Below, in pieces: positions 26,715-35,855 of a stretch of DNA of 64,000 nucleotides. The translations under genes were made by a program, and so were the position numbers. How positions within the stretch are numbered: the first letter of the stretch is position 1; every line of letters begins with the position of its first letter. The notes under the pieces were generated by a model. It was not told where the DNA came from and searched no databases. It saw only the letters and a program-made list of their open reading frames with translations. The DNA comes from Alphaproteobacteria bacterium LSUCC0684 (GTDB lineage Bacteria; Pseudomonadota; Alphaproteobacteria; Puniceispirillales; UBA1172): contig CP166130.1 of NCBI GenBank assembly GCA_041228335.1, positions 186,001 to 250,000 on the forward strand. Reading direction: 5' to 3'.

Positions 26715-28196
26715 ATGAAAAAATGGCTAATCGCGTCTGCAATGGTAGTTATACTAGGTGGGACGAGTGCAATCGCATCGCCAAGTGGCACTTTTCGACA
26801 AGCGCATGAATATGGTTTTGGCGACAAATCCAGCCTTGACCCTGCCTCTCGCGGGCGGGTAATGCAGATCACTGAAAAGCTGATGAGTCGCCTGATACGA
26901 CCTGACATGAAGGGATCACCAAGCCCAGATCTTGCAACATCCTGGAGTTCAAACGCAGAGGCCACAGAGTGGACCCTGAAATTGCGTCAAGGGGTTTCAT
27001 TTCACGATGGAAGCGCATTTGATTCTGCAGATGTGATTTACACCTTCGATCGAGTGCTGGACCCGGAAAACAAGTCGCCGGCTCGGTCAGCCATAAAAAT
27101 GATCGAAAAAATGGAAGCCCCGGACAGCCACACGGTAAAGTTCACGCTTTCCACACCCTTTGCTGACATGCCGCTGCAGCTGATGGATTACCGCTTGCGT
27201 ATCATTCCCGAAGGTTCCGGGGATAGTATAGCAACCTCTGGTATCGGAACAGGTCCGTTCAAACTGGTCTCTTTTGATGCCGCGGGCGTGACCAAACTTG
27301 AAGCCAATATGGATTATTGGGAAGGAGCCCCCGGTGTTGCCAAGATGGAAATCATCGGTATCGGCGATGGTCAGGCCCGTATGCAAGCTCTCTTGGGTGG
27401 CCAGATTGATTTTGAGAACACGGTGACAAACCAGCAGAAACCCATGTTTGCCAGTAGCAGCAAATTCAAAATCATGGAAGTGCCAACAGGCAACTGGCGT
27501 GGATTAGTGTTCCGCACAGATATTGAACCATTTACGGATGTGCGTGTGCGTCAGGCCGTTCGCAAGGCGGCCAACCGGGAAGAGCTGGTGAAACTGATCA
27601 TGGGTGGGGCGGCAACAGTCGCCTGCGATACACCCGTGAAACCAGATGATCAGTACCGAGCTGATATAAAATGCCCCCAGGATATTGCTGGTGCAAAAAA
27701 GCTTCTTGCAGAAGCTGGTTTTCCGGATGGAATTGATATCGAAGTCTATGTTGCCACGCTTGAGCCAACCTGGCCTATCCTTGCGGAAGCCTATCAGCAA
27801 CAGGCAGCAGAAGCCGGCATTCGTGTCACCATTAAGCAGGTGCCTTCTGACGGGTACTGGAGTGATACCTGGATGCAGAAAACCGTATCAGCAACGCGCT
27901 GGAATGAACGGCCTGCCGACTCAGCCCTGCATGAAATTTATCTGTCAACAGCCAAGTGGAATGAATCCTACTATAAGGATTCCAATTTTGACGCTCTGCT
28001 AGGCAAGGCACGCCGGGAGCTGAATTTTGACAAGCGCAAAGCGCTTTATGTTCAGGCTCAAGAGCATTTATATGAAACAGCCGGTACATTGATCCCTTAT
28101 CACGTCTCAAAAATCTATGCGATGAGCGAAAGGGTCAACGGCATTGATCCGGTGGAAAATCACTCGATCCGCTGGAACAAGGTAACCGTCAAATAA
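26715..28196 (+). CDS. Peptide-type ABC transporter substrate-binding protein
   Basis: This is a 493-residue family 5 extracellular solute-binding protein with a signal peptide cleaved after SAIA. Family hallmarks are LDPASRGRVMQITEKLMSRL, ATEWTLKLRQGVSFHDGS, VIYTFDRVLDPENKSPAR and the ISTSGIGTGPFKL-like stretch at about 175-185. It delivers di/oligopeptides or similar solutes (opines, glutathione, betaines) to the membrane complex encoded next. The start is fixed by AGGAGGAAG. Confidence 0.92.
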   Translation: MKKWLIASAMVVILGGTSAIASPSGTFRQAHEYGFGDKSSLDPASRGRVMQITEKLMSRLIRPDMKGSPSPDLATSWSSNAEATEWTLKLRQGVSFHDGSAFDSADVIYTFDRVLDPENKSPARSAIKMIEKMEAPDSHTVKFTLSTPFADMPLQLMDYRLRIIPEGSGDSIATSGIGTGPFKLVSFDAAGVTKLEANMDYWEGAPGVAKMEIIGIGDGQARMQALLGGQIDFENTVTNQQKPMFASSSKFKIMEVPTGNWRGLVFRTDIEPFTDVRVRQAVRKAANREELVKLIMGGAATVACDTPVKPDDQYRADIKCPQDIAGAKKLLAEAGFPDGIDIEVYVATLEPTWPILAEAYQQQAAEAGIRVTIKQVPSDGYWSDTWMQKTVSATRWNERPADSALHEIYLSTAKWNESYYKDSNFDALLGKARRELNFDKRKALYVQAQEHLYETAGTLIPYHVSKIYAMSERVNGIDPVENHSIRWNKVTVK

Positions 28197-28228
28197 TCTC
28201 AGCCAGATAGGTTCGAGAAATACCATCA

Positions 28229-28271
28229 GGCCAGTGCACCTAAAAAGAATATGAACAGTGGTGCACTGGCC
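28229..28271 (+). promoter_or_regulatory. Intercistronic hairpin after the binding-protein gene
   Basis: A perfect 12-bp stem, GGCCAGTGCACC at 28229-28240 and GGTGCACTGGCC at 28260-28271, encloses a 19-base loop between the binding-protein stop and the first permease gene. No U-tract follows, so it is more likely an mRNA-stabilising or partly terminating element that raises binding-protein output over permease output. Confidence 0.6.
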
Positions 28272-28317
28272 CTTAATATAATTACCAATAGAGCGATATT
28301 AAAATGGGGAGGGCAGT

Positions 28318-29277
28318 ATGCTGTTGATGCTTTTAAGGCGCCTTCTTCTTGGCTTGGTAACCGTATGCATTGTCTCACTTATTATTTTTTCCGGTGTTGA
28401 AATACTGCCCGGAGATGCTTGCACCCAATATCTGGGTGAATATCAGGCGGATGATGAATTGCTATCCCAGTGCCGCAAGGACCTCGACCTGAACCGGCCG
28501 GCAATTGAACGCTTTGGTGATTGGGCAAGTGGTGCGCTCAAGGGTGATCTCGGACTTGCCGTTGATGGAAAAACCAAGATCAGCACCATCGTCGGTGATC
28601 GTCTAAAGAATTCTCTGCTATTGGCGGTATGCGCAATGTTTGCAGGGATACCGCTGGCACTGTTACTTGGCATCATTACTGGTCTTTGGCGGGATCGTAT
28701 GCCAGATCTTATCATCTCGACACTCGCTATTTTTGCCATGACCGTCCCTGAATTTGTTTCCGCTACATTGCTGATCCTTGTTTTCAGTATCTGGCTGGGT
28801 TGGCTTCCTGGCATTGTGCTAACTTCAGCAGGCGCGCCTGCAGCAGAATTTTTTCCTGAAATTCTGTTGCCCGTTATTGTGCTGTCTTTGGTGATGTGTG
28901 CGCATATCATGCGGATGGTTCGCTCGTCAGTCATCGAAGTGATGGCTAGTGAATATATCCAGATGGCGACGCTGAAAGGTGTGCCTTACTGGCAGATGGT
29001 ATTTAGCCATGCTCTGCCAAACGCCCTGCTGCCAGCCATTAATGTGGTTGCGCTGACCATTGCCTGGCTGCTAGGTGGCGTAGTGGTTATTGAAGTGGTG
29101 TTTAATTATCCGGGGCTTGGCCGGTTGATGATCGACTCAATTTCTGACCGGGACCTTCCCGTTGTGCAATCAATCGCACTGATCGTAGCCAGCATTTATG
29201 TCTGCGTGAATCTCGCAGCTGATCTGCTGACAATGCTTGCCAACCCCAAACTGCGCACAATGTACATGAGGAAGTGA
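28318..29277 (+). CDS. Peptide-type ABC transporter permease (DppB-like)
   Basis: This 319-residue inner-membrane permease has the N-terminal signature of DppB-type subunits (LLRRLLLGLVTVCIVSLIIF, then GDACTQYLGE), six predicted helices and the EAA loop YIQMATLKGVPYWQMVFSHA followed by LPNALLPAINV. It pairs with the next gene product to form the channel. A GGGGAGGGC ribosome site precedes ATG 28318. Confidence 0.92.
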   Translation: MLLMLLRRLLLGLVTVCIVSLIIFSGVEILPGDACTQYLGEYQADDELLSQCRKDLDLNRPAIERFGDWASGALKGDLGLAVDGKTKISTIVGDRLKNSLLLAVCAMFAGIPLALLLGIITGLWRDRMPDLIISTLAIFAMTVPEFVSATLLILVFSIWLGWLPGIVLTSAGAPAAEFFPEILLPVIVLSLVMCAHIMRMVRSSVIEVMASEYIQMATLKGVPYWQMVFSHALPNALLPAINVVALTIAWLLGGVVVIEVVFNYPGLGRLMIDSISDRDLPVVQSIALIVASIYVCVNLAADLLTMLANPKLRTMYMRK

Positions 29278-30161
29278 TGGCATTAACTGATATTCAGTAC
29301 ACTTCCTCACGCAGTCGCGTTGTTGTCGTTTTCAAGGACCTTGTTTCGCGGCCGTCCGGTGCGATTGGCCTGTCACTTGTAATATTCCATATTCTTCTGG
29401 CTTTGCTAAGCCCGTTTATCGTTCCCTTCGATTACAAGCTTCAGAATTCAGCTTTAATGTTAACCCAGCCTGATGCCGTGCACTGGCTTGGTGCCGACCA
29501 TCTCGGGCGAGATGTCTTTTCACGGACGCTCATGGGCGGGCGTGAAGCGTTGCTAGTTACTGGCATTGCTACCCCGCTTGCTGTGATGTGGGGTGGTTTT
29601 ATAGGCATTCTTTTCGGACTAGTCGGAGGACGGCTTGACGAAGTGCTGATGCGTATCGTGGATGCGTTTTTGTCGCTTCCATGGATCCTGAAAATGCTTG
29701 TCCTGATTGTTACTTTCGGGACAGGCATTGAAGTGCTAATTCCTACGCTTGCCTTTTTTTACGGGATACCTGTTATCCGCATAGCACGAGCCGCAACCCA
29801 CGATGTCATTGCGCGTGACTTTGTCTGGGCGGCAAAGGCACGGGGGCATAATCGTGTCAGTATCATCTTTCGTGAATTACTACCGAATGTTCTTGATACA
29901 TTGATGGTCGAAGGGGCGATGCGCTGGTCCTGGATGCTGCTTGCTTTTTCATCATTGTCATTCCTTGGCTTTGGCGTATCTCCACCAACTCCGGATTGGG
30001 GGCTGATGATTTCTGATGCGCGTGGCTTCATGTCCTTTGCACCCTGGGGCGTGATCGGTCCGGTGATTGCATTGTCATCGCTTATTATCGGAATAAATCT
30101 TACTGCCGACGCCTTGGCAAAGGCCCTTGGGATAGATCGTGCGCAAAAGGCACCGGTATAA
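29277..30161 (+). CDS. Peptide-type ABC transporter permease (DppC-like)
   Basis: This 294-residue DppC-type permease shows HWLGADHLGRDVFSRTLMGG near the N-terminus, which is diagnostic for the subunit. The EAA loop ARDFVWAAKARGHNRVSIIF is followed by LSFLGFGVSPPTPDWGLMI. The ATG at 29277 overlaps the preceding stop (TGATG), so translation is coupled; a GTG one codon earlier is also possible. Confidence 0.92.
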   Translation: MALTDIQYTSSRSRVVVVFKDLVSRPSGAIGLSLVIFHILLALLSPFIVPFDYKLQNSALMLTQPDAVHWLGADHLGRDVFSRTLMGGREALLVTGIATPLAVMWGGFIGILFGLVGGRLDEVLMRIVDAFLSLPWILKMLVLIVTFGTGIEVLIPTLAFFYGIPVIRIARAATHDVIARDFVWAAKARGHNRVSIIFRELLPNVLDTLMVEGAMRWSWMLLAFSSLSFLGFGVSPPTPDWGLMISDARGFMSFAPWGVIGPVIALSSLIIGINLTADALAKALGIDRAQKAPV

Positions 30162-30162
30162 A

Positions 30163-32184
30163 ATGCGTAAAATCAGCTGTATTAATATTCAAAACCTCTC
30201 CATAGGTTACACCAGCCGATCCGGTGATGTTATCAGGGTTCTTCGTGATGTAAGCCTGACATTGAATCGAGGCGAAAGCATCGGCCTTGTTGGTGAGAGC
30301 GGGTCAGGCAAGAGCACGCTGGCGCTTGCGGCGATGGGGTTTTTCAAGCGCGGTCTGAAGGTGCTGGATGGCAGTATACATTTTGACGGTGTCGATATGC
30401 TGGAGCTCAACCGCGATGAGTTGCAGGATATCCGCGGGAGTAGACTGGCTCTGATCCCGCAGAATTCCGGCCAGTCACTAACGCCTACATTGCGTATCGG
30501 TCACCAGATTGCCGAAGCCTTGCATTTGCACAGCGCATTTCCATCTGAACAGATCGACGCCCGTGTTATCGAACTGCTCACCCAGGTTCGTCTTCCCGAT
30601 CCTGCAGCTCTTGTTCGCCGGTACCCGCATGAACTATCAGGCGGACAACAGCAACGTGTGGCTATTGCCATGGCGCTGGCAGGTCAACCGGATGCGCTTT
30701 TGCTGGATGAGCCAACTACCGGACTTGATGTGACAACCCAGGCACATATTCTTGAATTGCTCCGAGAACTAGCACACAGCCATAACATGGCCATGCTTTA
30801 TGTCAGCCATGATCTTGGGGCGATTGCCCGTGTCTGTGACAAAATTGCTGTTATGTATGCTGGCGAGATTGTGCTTTACGGCGCTACCAAACAGGTGTTG
30901 TCGACACCGGCCCATCCCTATGCTCATGGTCTGCTTCAATCTATCCCCCGGCTCAACCAAAAGAGTCTGCCGATGGCTCTGGATGGCCGCCCGCCACTAC
31001 CTGGACAAACAGTTAATGGCTGTGCCTTTGCTGATCGATGCGCCCTAGCCGGTGCGCTTTGCCGAACCCATTCCCCCAAATTGACAAGGCTGGATTCAGG
31101 GGAAACCGTGCGTTGCTTTCACCCGGACCGAATAGACCTCATGCCAAAATCCAGGCACAAACCATCTCGGCAAGTTGATCTTGCAAAAGGGAAACAGCAA
31201 GCGGCAACATTAGGTCTTTCAAATCTCTCAATCAGTTATTCCAAACACAACTGGCTGGCGTCGTTGAGCGGCGCAAATGATAAAGCGCCTCCAGCCACGG
31301 TGGATGGCGTGAACATCTCCATAGAAAAAGGTGAAACACTTGGTCTTGTAGGTGAAAGCGGAAGCGGCAAATCAACTATCCTCAAGGCAATTGCCGGACT
31401 TGTTGCACCAAAATCCGGAACAATTACGATGGATGAAACATCTCCGCTTAAAGCAAATGTCGAAGACCGACCTGCAATGAATCTGCGGCAAATTCAGATG
31501 ATCTTTCAAAACCCTGATGACAGCCTCAATCCACGACATACCGTTGCACAAATTCTGGCCCAACCGCTCCGACTTTATTTCGGGTTGTCGGGTGACCGGC
31601 TGCGGGCGCGCAGTGCCGAATTGCTTGAACAGGTTCGACTTGGCTCACATTATCTTGATCGCTTGCCAAGCCAGCTATCGGGAGGAGAAAAGCAACGTGT
31701 CGCGGTTGCCCGCGCCTTTGCCGCTCAACCTGAAATCGTCCTATGTGACGAGGTAACATCCGCACTTGATGTATCGGTTCAGGCCGCTGTGCTGGAATTG
31801 CTTGATGAATTAAAGGCCAGTCAGAACACCACCTACATTTTCGTTTCACACGACCTGGCCGTCGTTAAGGCCATCTCGGATCGCGTGGCAGTTCTCTATC
31901 AGGGGCGTTTATGCGAAATTGGCCCGTCATCAGCTGTTTATCAGGCCCCGTTCCATCCATATACCGATGTCTTGCTTGGTGCCGTGTTAGAGCCTGATCC
32001 GGATAAGGCACCAAAATTAAGTGCAGAAGATGTCGTTGAACTTTCTCCCCCGGCGGTGGGCTGTCCTTTTCAGCGTCGTTGCCCGCGTAAACTGGGAGAA
32101 ATTTGTGAGAAGGCCACCCCGCCTCTTCAAACTATTGGCAAGGGGCATATCATCAACTGCCACATTCCGTTAGCAGAACTCTAG
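30163..32184 (+). CDS. Peptide-type ABC transporter ATPase with two fused domains (DppD-DppF)
   Basis: This 673-residue protein has two complete ATP-binding cassettes. The first has Walker [13 protein letters not shown], signature [15 protein letters not shown] and Walker B ALLLDEPTTGLD, with the C-terminal oligopeptide-transporter extension (GCAFADRCALAGALCRTHSP). The second has GESGSGKSTILKA, LSGGEKQRVAVARAF, IVLCDEVTSALD and its own cysteine-rich end (CPFQRRCPRKLGEIC). Fusion of the D and F subunits is known in transporters such as GsiA/YejF types. ATG 30163 directly follows the permease stop. Confidence 0.93.
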   Translation: MRKISCINIQNLSIGYTSRSGDVIRVLRDVSLTLNRGESIGLVGESGSGKSTLALAAMGFFKRGLKVLDGSIHFDGVDMLELNRDELQDIRGSRLALIPQNSGQSLTPTLRIGHQIAEALHLHSAFPSEQIDARVIELLTQVRLPDPAALVRRYPHELSGGQQQRVAIAMALAGQPDALLLDEPTTGLDVTTQAHILELLRELAHSHNMAMLYVSHDLGAIARVCDKIAVMYAGEIVLYGATKQVLSTPAHPYAHGLLQSIPRLNQKSLPMALDGRPPLPGQTVNGCAFADRCALAGALCRTHSPKLTRLDSGETVRCFHPDRIDLMPKSRHKPSRQVDLAKGKQQAATLGLSNLSISYSKHNWLASLSGANDKAPPATVDGVNISIEKGETLGLVGESGSGKSTILKAIAGLVAPKSGTITMDETSPLKANVEDRPAMNLRQIQMIFQNPDDSLNPRHTVAQILAQPLRLYFGLSGDRLRARSAELLEQVRLGSHYLDRLPSQLSGGEKQRVAVARAFAAQPEIVLCDEVTSALDVSVQAAVLELLDELKASQNTTYIFVSHDLAVVKAISDRVAVLYQGRLCEIGPSSAVYQAPFHPYTDVLLGAVLEPDPDKAPKLSAEDVVELSPPAVGCPFQRRCPRKLGEICEKATPPLQTIGKGHIINCHIPLAEL

Positions 32185-32415
32185 ACGTCGTAGTTTCTTG
32201 GCCAGATTTTATGTCACAAAACCCACGTCGTCGCGCCAGTAATTGTGATCCCGGCAGCATTCACCCTTTTTATTTATTGGCTCAAATAAATGGTTAGTTG
32301 GAACCGAACTCAGTAAAATATCCGCTTTAACCATATATCTGTAGATCAGATGCCAAATTCTAGTAAGAAATTATATTTGATAAAAATGCGAGTAAAGTAG
32401 ACGGTCATCCGGTAT

Positions 32416-32558
32416 CCTGCCCCACAGTCAACTTCCATTACACAGTTTTTAACACACCTGATTTTTGGGCCTGCAAGCCACTGATTATATGCAGGAAAAG
32501 TTAAAGCAGTATTCTGAAAATCCGCGTGTCGGTGGTTCGAATCCGCCCCTGGGCACCA
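32416..32558 (+). repeat. tRNA-Phe-half repeat, copy R3
   Basis: This third copy includes the full shared flank beginning CCTGCCCCACAGTCAA, close to the left edge of R1. The tRNA-Phe 3' half is at 32514-32558. It differs from R1 at scattered positions in the flank (for example CACAGTTTTT for CACACTTTTT and TTTTTGGGCC for TTTTTCTGCC), while the tRNA part is nearly unchanged. It marks the right border of the module ending with the peptide-type importer. Confidence 0.85.
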
Positions 32559-32721
32559 CTTTTCCGTTTTATTTCAATGCAGTATGACGCTTCAATACGA
32601 GGGGCGGTTGCTAATGCCGGGCTTCATTTGTTTGTTGAATTCATCGTCTTGAACAAAGATGAACGCCATCAGCCGTAAACTAAAGTGATAGGTTAAATGA
32701 GTTAGATCCGATGAACCAAGG

Positions 32722-32870
32722 TCATCCGACAAAGGCTTTTTCGATCACGAAATCTGCCGGGTGCGCGTTCGACCCTTCGCTCAGGCCGCGCTCCTGTAGC
32801 ATTTCACTCATGCTTTCCAGCATCACCATCGACCCGCAGATCATCGCCCGATCAGTGGCTGGGTCGAGCA
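32722..32870 (-). pseudogene. fpr: C-terminal remnant of ferredoxin-NADP reductase
   Basis: The leftward frame ending at TGA 32722 reads LDPATDRAMICGSMVML, then ERGLSEGSNAHPADFVIEKAFVG. This matches the last 45-50 residues of Fpr-type ferredoxin/flavodoxin-NADP+ reductases, including the NADP-binding MICGS and the C-terminal aromatic region. The FAD domain and most of the NADP domain are absent; upstream codons lose similarity at about 32870. It is a 5'-truncated gene left by a deletion or insertion. Confidence 0.72.
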
Positions 32871-32894
32871 CTGTATCGGCCGCCGCATCGATAC

Positions 32895-33095
32895 GATAAT
32901 GTTGAGGGGCATGGCCATGCACATGTCTATGTGAATGGGATCAAACTTGGCCGGATTTATGGCGACTGGTACCATGTCGCCAACCTGCCTTCCGGCAGCA
33001 ATGAAGTCTCGGTATCTCTATACGCCAATGACCATAGTGGGCTCAGCCTTGGTGGATCAAAGATCACCAGTACCGTAACGGTGATAGCGCAATAA
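32895..33095 (+). pseudogene. C-terminal remnant of a periplasmic protein gene
   Basis: An open frame without a start runs from about 32895 to TAA 33093-33095. It reads VEGHGHAHVYVNGIKLGRIY, then DWYHVANLPSG and VSLYANDHSG. This histidine-rich beta pattern resembles C-terminal domains of small exported proteins of unknown function in marine proteobacteria. The 5' part is missing. It points away from the fpr remnant, so both genes lost their 5' ends at one junction near 32870-32900. Confidence 0.55.
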
Positions 33096-33351
33096 TCTTC
33101 CATTTGTTTAGAGCATAAAAGAACAGTCATTCTCCTTGCATTTCACCATGATCAAGGTTCACATACACAATCGTGTTTTAGGGCAAGGCAAAGACTTCTC
33201 CCTGTATTAAGGCAGTTTGTATTGTATAGATAAGGTTTAAAGGCCGCAGAGTAGGGCCAATACCCGCAATCATGTTTTGCATTGTGTAAAAGGGCGAAAT
33301 GGACATAAAATTTTGCTCGGTCTTTAATTTCAAGCTGTAAGCTGGAAAAGC

Positions 33352-34146
33352 ATGACGCATATGCAAAAATCATCATCTGATGTGCCGGTGCTCGAGGTAA
33401 AAAACCTGCATAAATCCTTCGGTGATCTGGAGGTTCTGAAAGGTGTAAGTTTTACGGCTCTTCGGGGTAAGGTGGTGACATTTATCGGCTCCTCCGGGTC
33501 AGGTAAATCAACTCTTCTGCGTTGCTGTAACCTTTTGGAGATAAGTCATTCTGGTGATATTCTCTTTGATGGTGAGTTGGTTGAATGGAAGGGCCATGGA
33601 GCAACTCGTCAACCTGCGAGCCGTGCAAGGGTTATCGCTATGCGAACCAATCTTTCCATGGTGTTTCAGCAGTTTAATCTGTGGTCGCATATGACAGTGC
33701 TGGACAATGTTATTGAAGCGCCGGTGACCGTGCTTGGCCGTGAGCGTGAAGAGATGCGAAGTCTTGGGCTTGAATTGCTTGATAAAGTCGGGATTGCAGA
33801 CAAGGCAGAGGCTTGGCCATCACAGCTTTCAGGTGGTCAGCAACAGCGCGCGGCCATCGCAAGGGCGCTGGCAATGGAGCCAATGGCCATGCTTTTTGAT
33901 GAGCCTACATCCGCGCTTGATCCGGAACTCGAACAGGAAGTCGTGCGGGTTATCAAGGCGCTGGCAGAAGAAGGCCGAACCATGCTACTGGTTACGCATG
34001 ATATGCGGCTTGCACGTGATTTGTCAGATCATGTGATATTTCTGCATGAAGGAAAAATTGAGGAAGAGGGCCCTCCAGAACATCTGCTGGATAAACCCAA
34101 ATCCAAAAGGTTACAGCAATTTCTGAGCGCAAGTGCTGTGGCTTGA
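33352..34146 (+). CDS. Polar amino acid ABC transporter ATPase
   Basis: This 264-residue ATP-binding subunit of the HisP/OccP type has Walker [19 protein letters not shown], the long insert typical of this subgroup around residues 80-90, signature [15 protein letters not shown] and Walker [20 protein letters not shown]. It energises uptake through the two permeases encoded downstream. The gene heads an operon of ATPase, binding protein, two permeases and a deacylase. Confidence 0.93.
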   Translation: MTHMQKSSSDVPVLEVKNLHKSFGDLEVLKGVSFTALRGKVVTFIGSSGSGKSTLLRCCNLLEISHSGDILFDGELVEWKGHGATRQPASRARVIAMRTNLSMVFQQFNLWSHMTVLDNVIEAPVTVLGREREEMRSLGLELLDKVGIADKAEAWPSQLSGGQQQRAAIARALAMEPMAMLFDEPTSALDPELEQEVVRVIKALAEEGRTMLLVTHDMRLARDLSDHVIFLHEGKIEEEGPPEHLLDKPKSKRLQQFLSASAVA

Positions 34147-34175
34147 TACAAAGGGTGCGCTTTTTGGAGGTCTTT

Positions 34176-34898
34176 ATGAAAAAGATAATTTTGGCAGCAT
34201 TGCTTGCCGGAATGGTTGCCGGGCCTGTTCTGGCGGAAACTGTTCGGATGGGAACTGAAGGAGCTTACCCTCCCTATAATTTCATCAACGACAAAAATGA
34301 AGTGGACGGCTTTGAACGTGAACTTGGTGATGAGCTTTGCCGGCGGGCAAGTTTGGATTGCGTCTGGGTCGTTAATGACTGGGATTCGATAATCCCGAAT
34401 CTGGTGTCCGGCAATTACGACACCATTATCGCCGGTATGTCGATAACGGCTGAACGTGATGAAGTTATCGACTTCACTCAGGAATACTATCCGCCAAGTC
34501 CATCGCTCTACGTTGCTCTTTCCGGCAGCAGCGTCAATGTAAACAGTGGCGTTATTGCTGCCCAGACTGGCACGATTCAGGCAGCGCATGTAGCGTCTTC
34601 AGGGGCTACGCTGGTGGAATTTGCCACCCCTGACGAAACCATTGCAGCTGTCCGTAATGGCGAGGCTGATGCGGTGCTGGCCGATGGCGATTACTTGATG
34701 CCGATCGTTGAAGAATCCGGCGGAGAACTTAAAGCGGTGGGTGAAGTTGGTATCGGTGGCGGTGTCGGCATGGGAATTCGCGAATCCGATGGCCAGCTTA
34801 AAGCCAAAATGGACAAGGCTATCAGTTCAATGAAGGCAGATGGCTCGCTCAATATCCTGATCAGGAAATGGTTCGGGGATAGCGGCCTTACCTTCTGA
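34176..34898 (+). CDS. Polar amino acid ABC transporter substrate-binding protein
   Basis: This 240-residue family 3 binding protein has a signal peptide (MKKIILAALLAGMVAGPVLA). Its mature part starts ETVRMGTEGAYPPYNF and shows VNDWDSIIPNLVSGNYDTII and the ADAVLADGDYLMP ligand segment, as in lysine/arginine/ornithine, octopine or ectoine binders. ATG 34176 follows GGAGG at the right distance; the open frame upstream overlaps the ATPase gene and is not needed. Confidence 0.92.
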   Translation: MKKIILAALLAGMVAGPVLAETVRMGTEGAYPPYNFINDKNEVDGFERELGDELCRRASLDCVWVVNDWDSIIPNLVSGNYDTIIAGMSITAERDEVIDFTQEYYPPSPSLYVALSGSSVNVNSGVIAAQTGTIQAAHVASSGATLVEFATPDETIAAVRNGEADAVLADGDYLMPIVEESGGELKAVGEVGIGGGVGMGIRESDGQLKAKMDKAISSMKADGSLNILIRKWFGDSGLTF

Positions 34899-34917
34899 TA
34901 AGAAGATAGTTTATCAG

Positions 34918-34941
34918 GTCGGGGCAGGTATCTGCCCCGAC
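34918..34941 (+). promoter_or_regulatory. Intercistronic hairpin after the binding-protein gene
   Basis: A perfect 10-bp GC-rich stem, GTCGGGGCAG and CTGCCCCGAC, with a four-base loop (GTAT) lies between the binding-protein stop and the first permease. No U-run follows. It probably protects or partly terminates the upstream mRNA, giving excess binding protein. Confidence 0.65.
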
Positions 34942-34973
34942 AACCACTCGTTTGGTTAGGCAGGAAGAGCCTG

Positions 34974-35855
34974 ATGTTTTCATGCGTTAATCCGGATCAG
35001 ATTGAAGGCATGGCATGGCTTGGATGTTATCTCACTACAGCCAAGCATCTGGCATTCTATCAATCCTTTATTGTTGTCCTGCTGTTGATTGCAGTGACGG
35101 CGCCACTGGCGATCACGCTTGGCTTGCTCAGCGCGACGGCAAGCCGGTCTGGTCTCTTTTTCATCCGGTATCCAGGCAAGATGTATATCGCCATGGTGCG
35201 CGGCATTCCTGACATTGTTTTTTTTCTTTTTGTCCCGCTCGCGCTCGATCAGGGTATCGAATATCTTCGCCACCTGATCCTGTGTTCGGATCAGACAGGT
35301 TCCGTTTGGCAAGGCAATGACTTTGTTGTATGCGATATGGCCAAGATGCCTTTATCAACAGCAAGTTCATGGGTGCATGATGTTTATGGCTTTGGCCTTG
35401 CTGTGGTTGCATTTGCGTTGGTGTTCGGGGCTTTTGCCGGCAATGTTCTGGCCGGTGCAATGGCGGCTGTACCCCGGGCACAACTTGAAACGGGGGCAGC
35501 ATATGGCATGACTAGACGTCAGGTCTTCTGGCGCATCATGTTTCGCCAGATGTGGATTTATGCTCTGCCAGGGCTGTCCAATTTATGGATGATACTCATC
35601 AAGGCCACGCCGTTGCTGTTTCTCCTCGGCATTCAGGATATCGTCTACTGGGCGCGTGAACTTGGCAGTGCTAAAACCTCAGCCTTCAGCTATCCGCATC
35701 CGGATTGGCGGCTCTGGTATTTTCTGGCTCTGCTGGTGTTTTATCTCTTGATAACATGGATGAGTGAGCGTGGATTTGAACGTCTCAACCGGCATTTTTC
35801 GCATGGTCAGTCCATGTTCATCAACCACCAGCAAGGAGGGAGGAAAAGGGCATGA
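34974..35855 (+). CDS. Polar amino acid ABC transporter permease 1
   Basis: This 293-residue HisM/HisQ-family permease carries the conserved MVRGIPDIVFFLF segment and the EAA loop ETGAAYGMTRRQVFWRIMF, followed by LPGLSNLWMILIKATPLL. It has an unusual loop of about 40 residues with several cysteines (CSDQTGSVWQG, VVCDMAK) between helices. It overlaps the next permease gene by 4 bases (ATGA). Confidence 0.9.
   Translation: MFSCVNPDQIEGMAWLGCYLTTAKHLAFYQSFIVVLLLIAVTAPLAITLGLLSATASRSGLFFIRYPGKMYIAMVRGIPDIVFFLFVPLALDQGIEYLRHLILCSDQTGSVWQGNDFVVCDMAKMPLSTASSWVHDVYGFGLAVVAFALVFGAFAGNVLAGAMAAVPRAQLETGAAYGMTRRQVFWRIMFRQMWIYALPGLSNLWMILIKATPLLFLLGIQDIVYWARELGSAKTSAFSYPHPDWRLWYFLALLVFYLLITWMSERGFERLNRHFSHGQSMFINHQQGGRKRA

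Larger units (their letters stand above)
32185..33351. other. Scar region with repeat and gene remnants
   Basis: This stretch of about 1.2 kb has no intact gene. It contains the third tRNA-Phe-half repeat (32416-32558) and two truncated genes head to head (32722-32870 and 32895-33095). Positions 32185-32415 and 32559-32721 show nothing I recognise. Positions 33096-33351 are AT-rich and should carry the promoter of the next importer operon. Confidence 0.6.

Noticed and set aside
29274-32184. The fused two-domain peptide-transporter ATPase as a novelty
   Set aside because: Fused DppD-DppF-type ATPases are already known in several importers.
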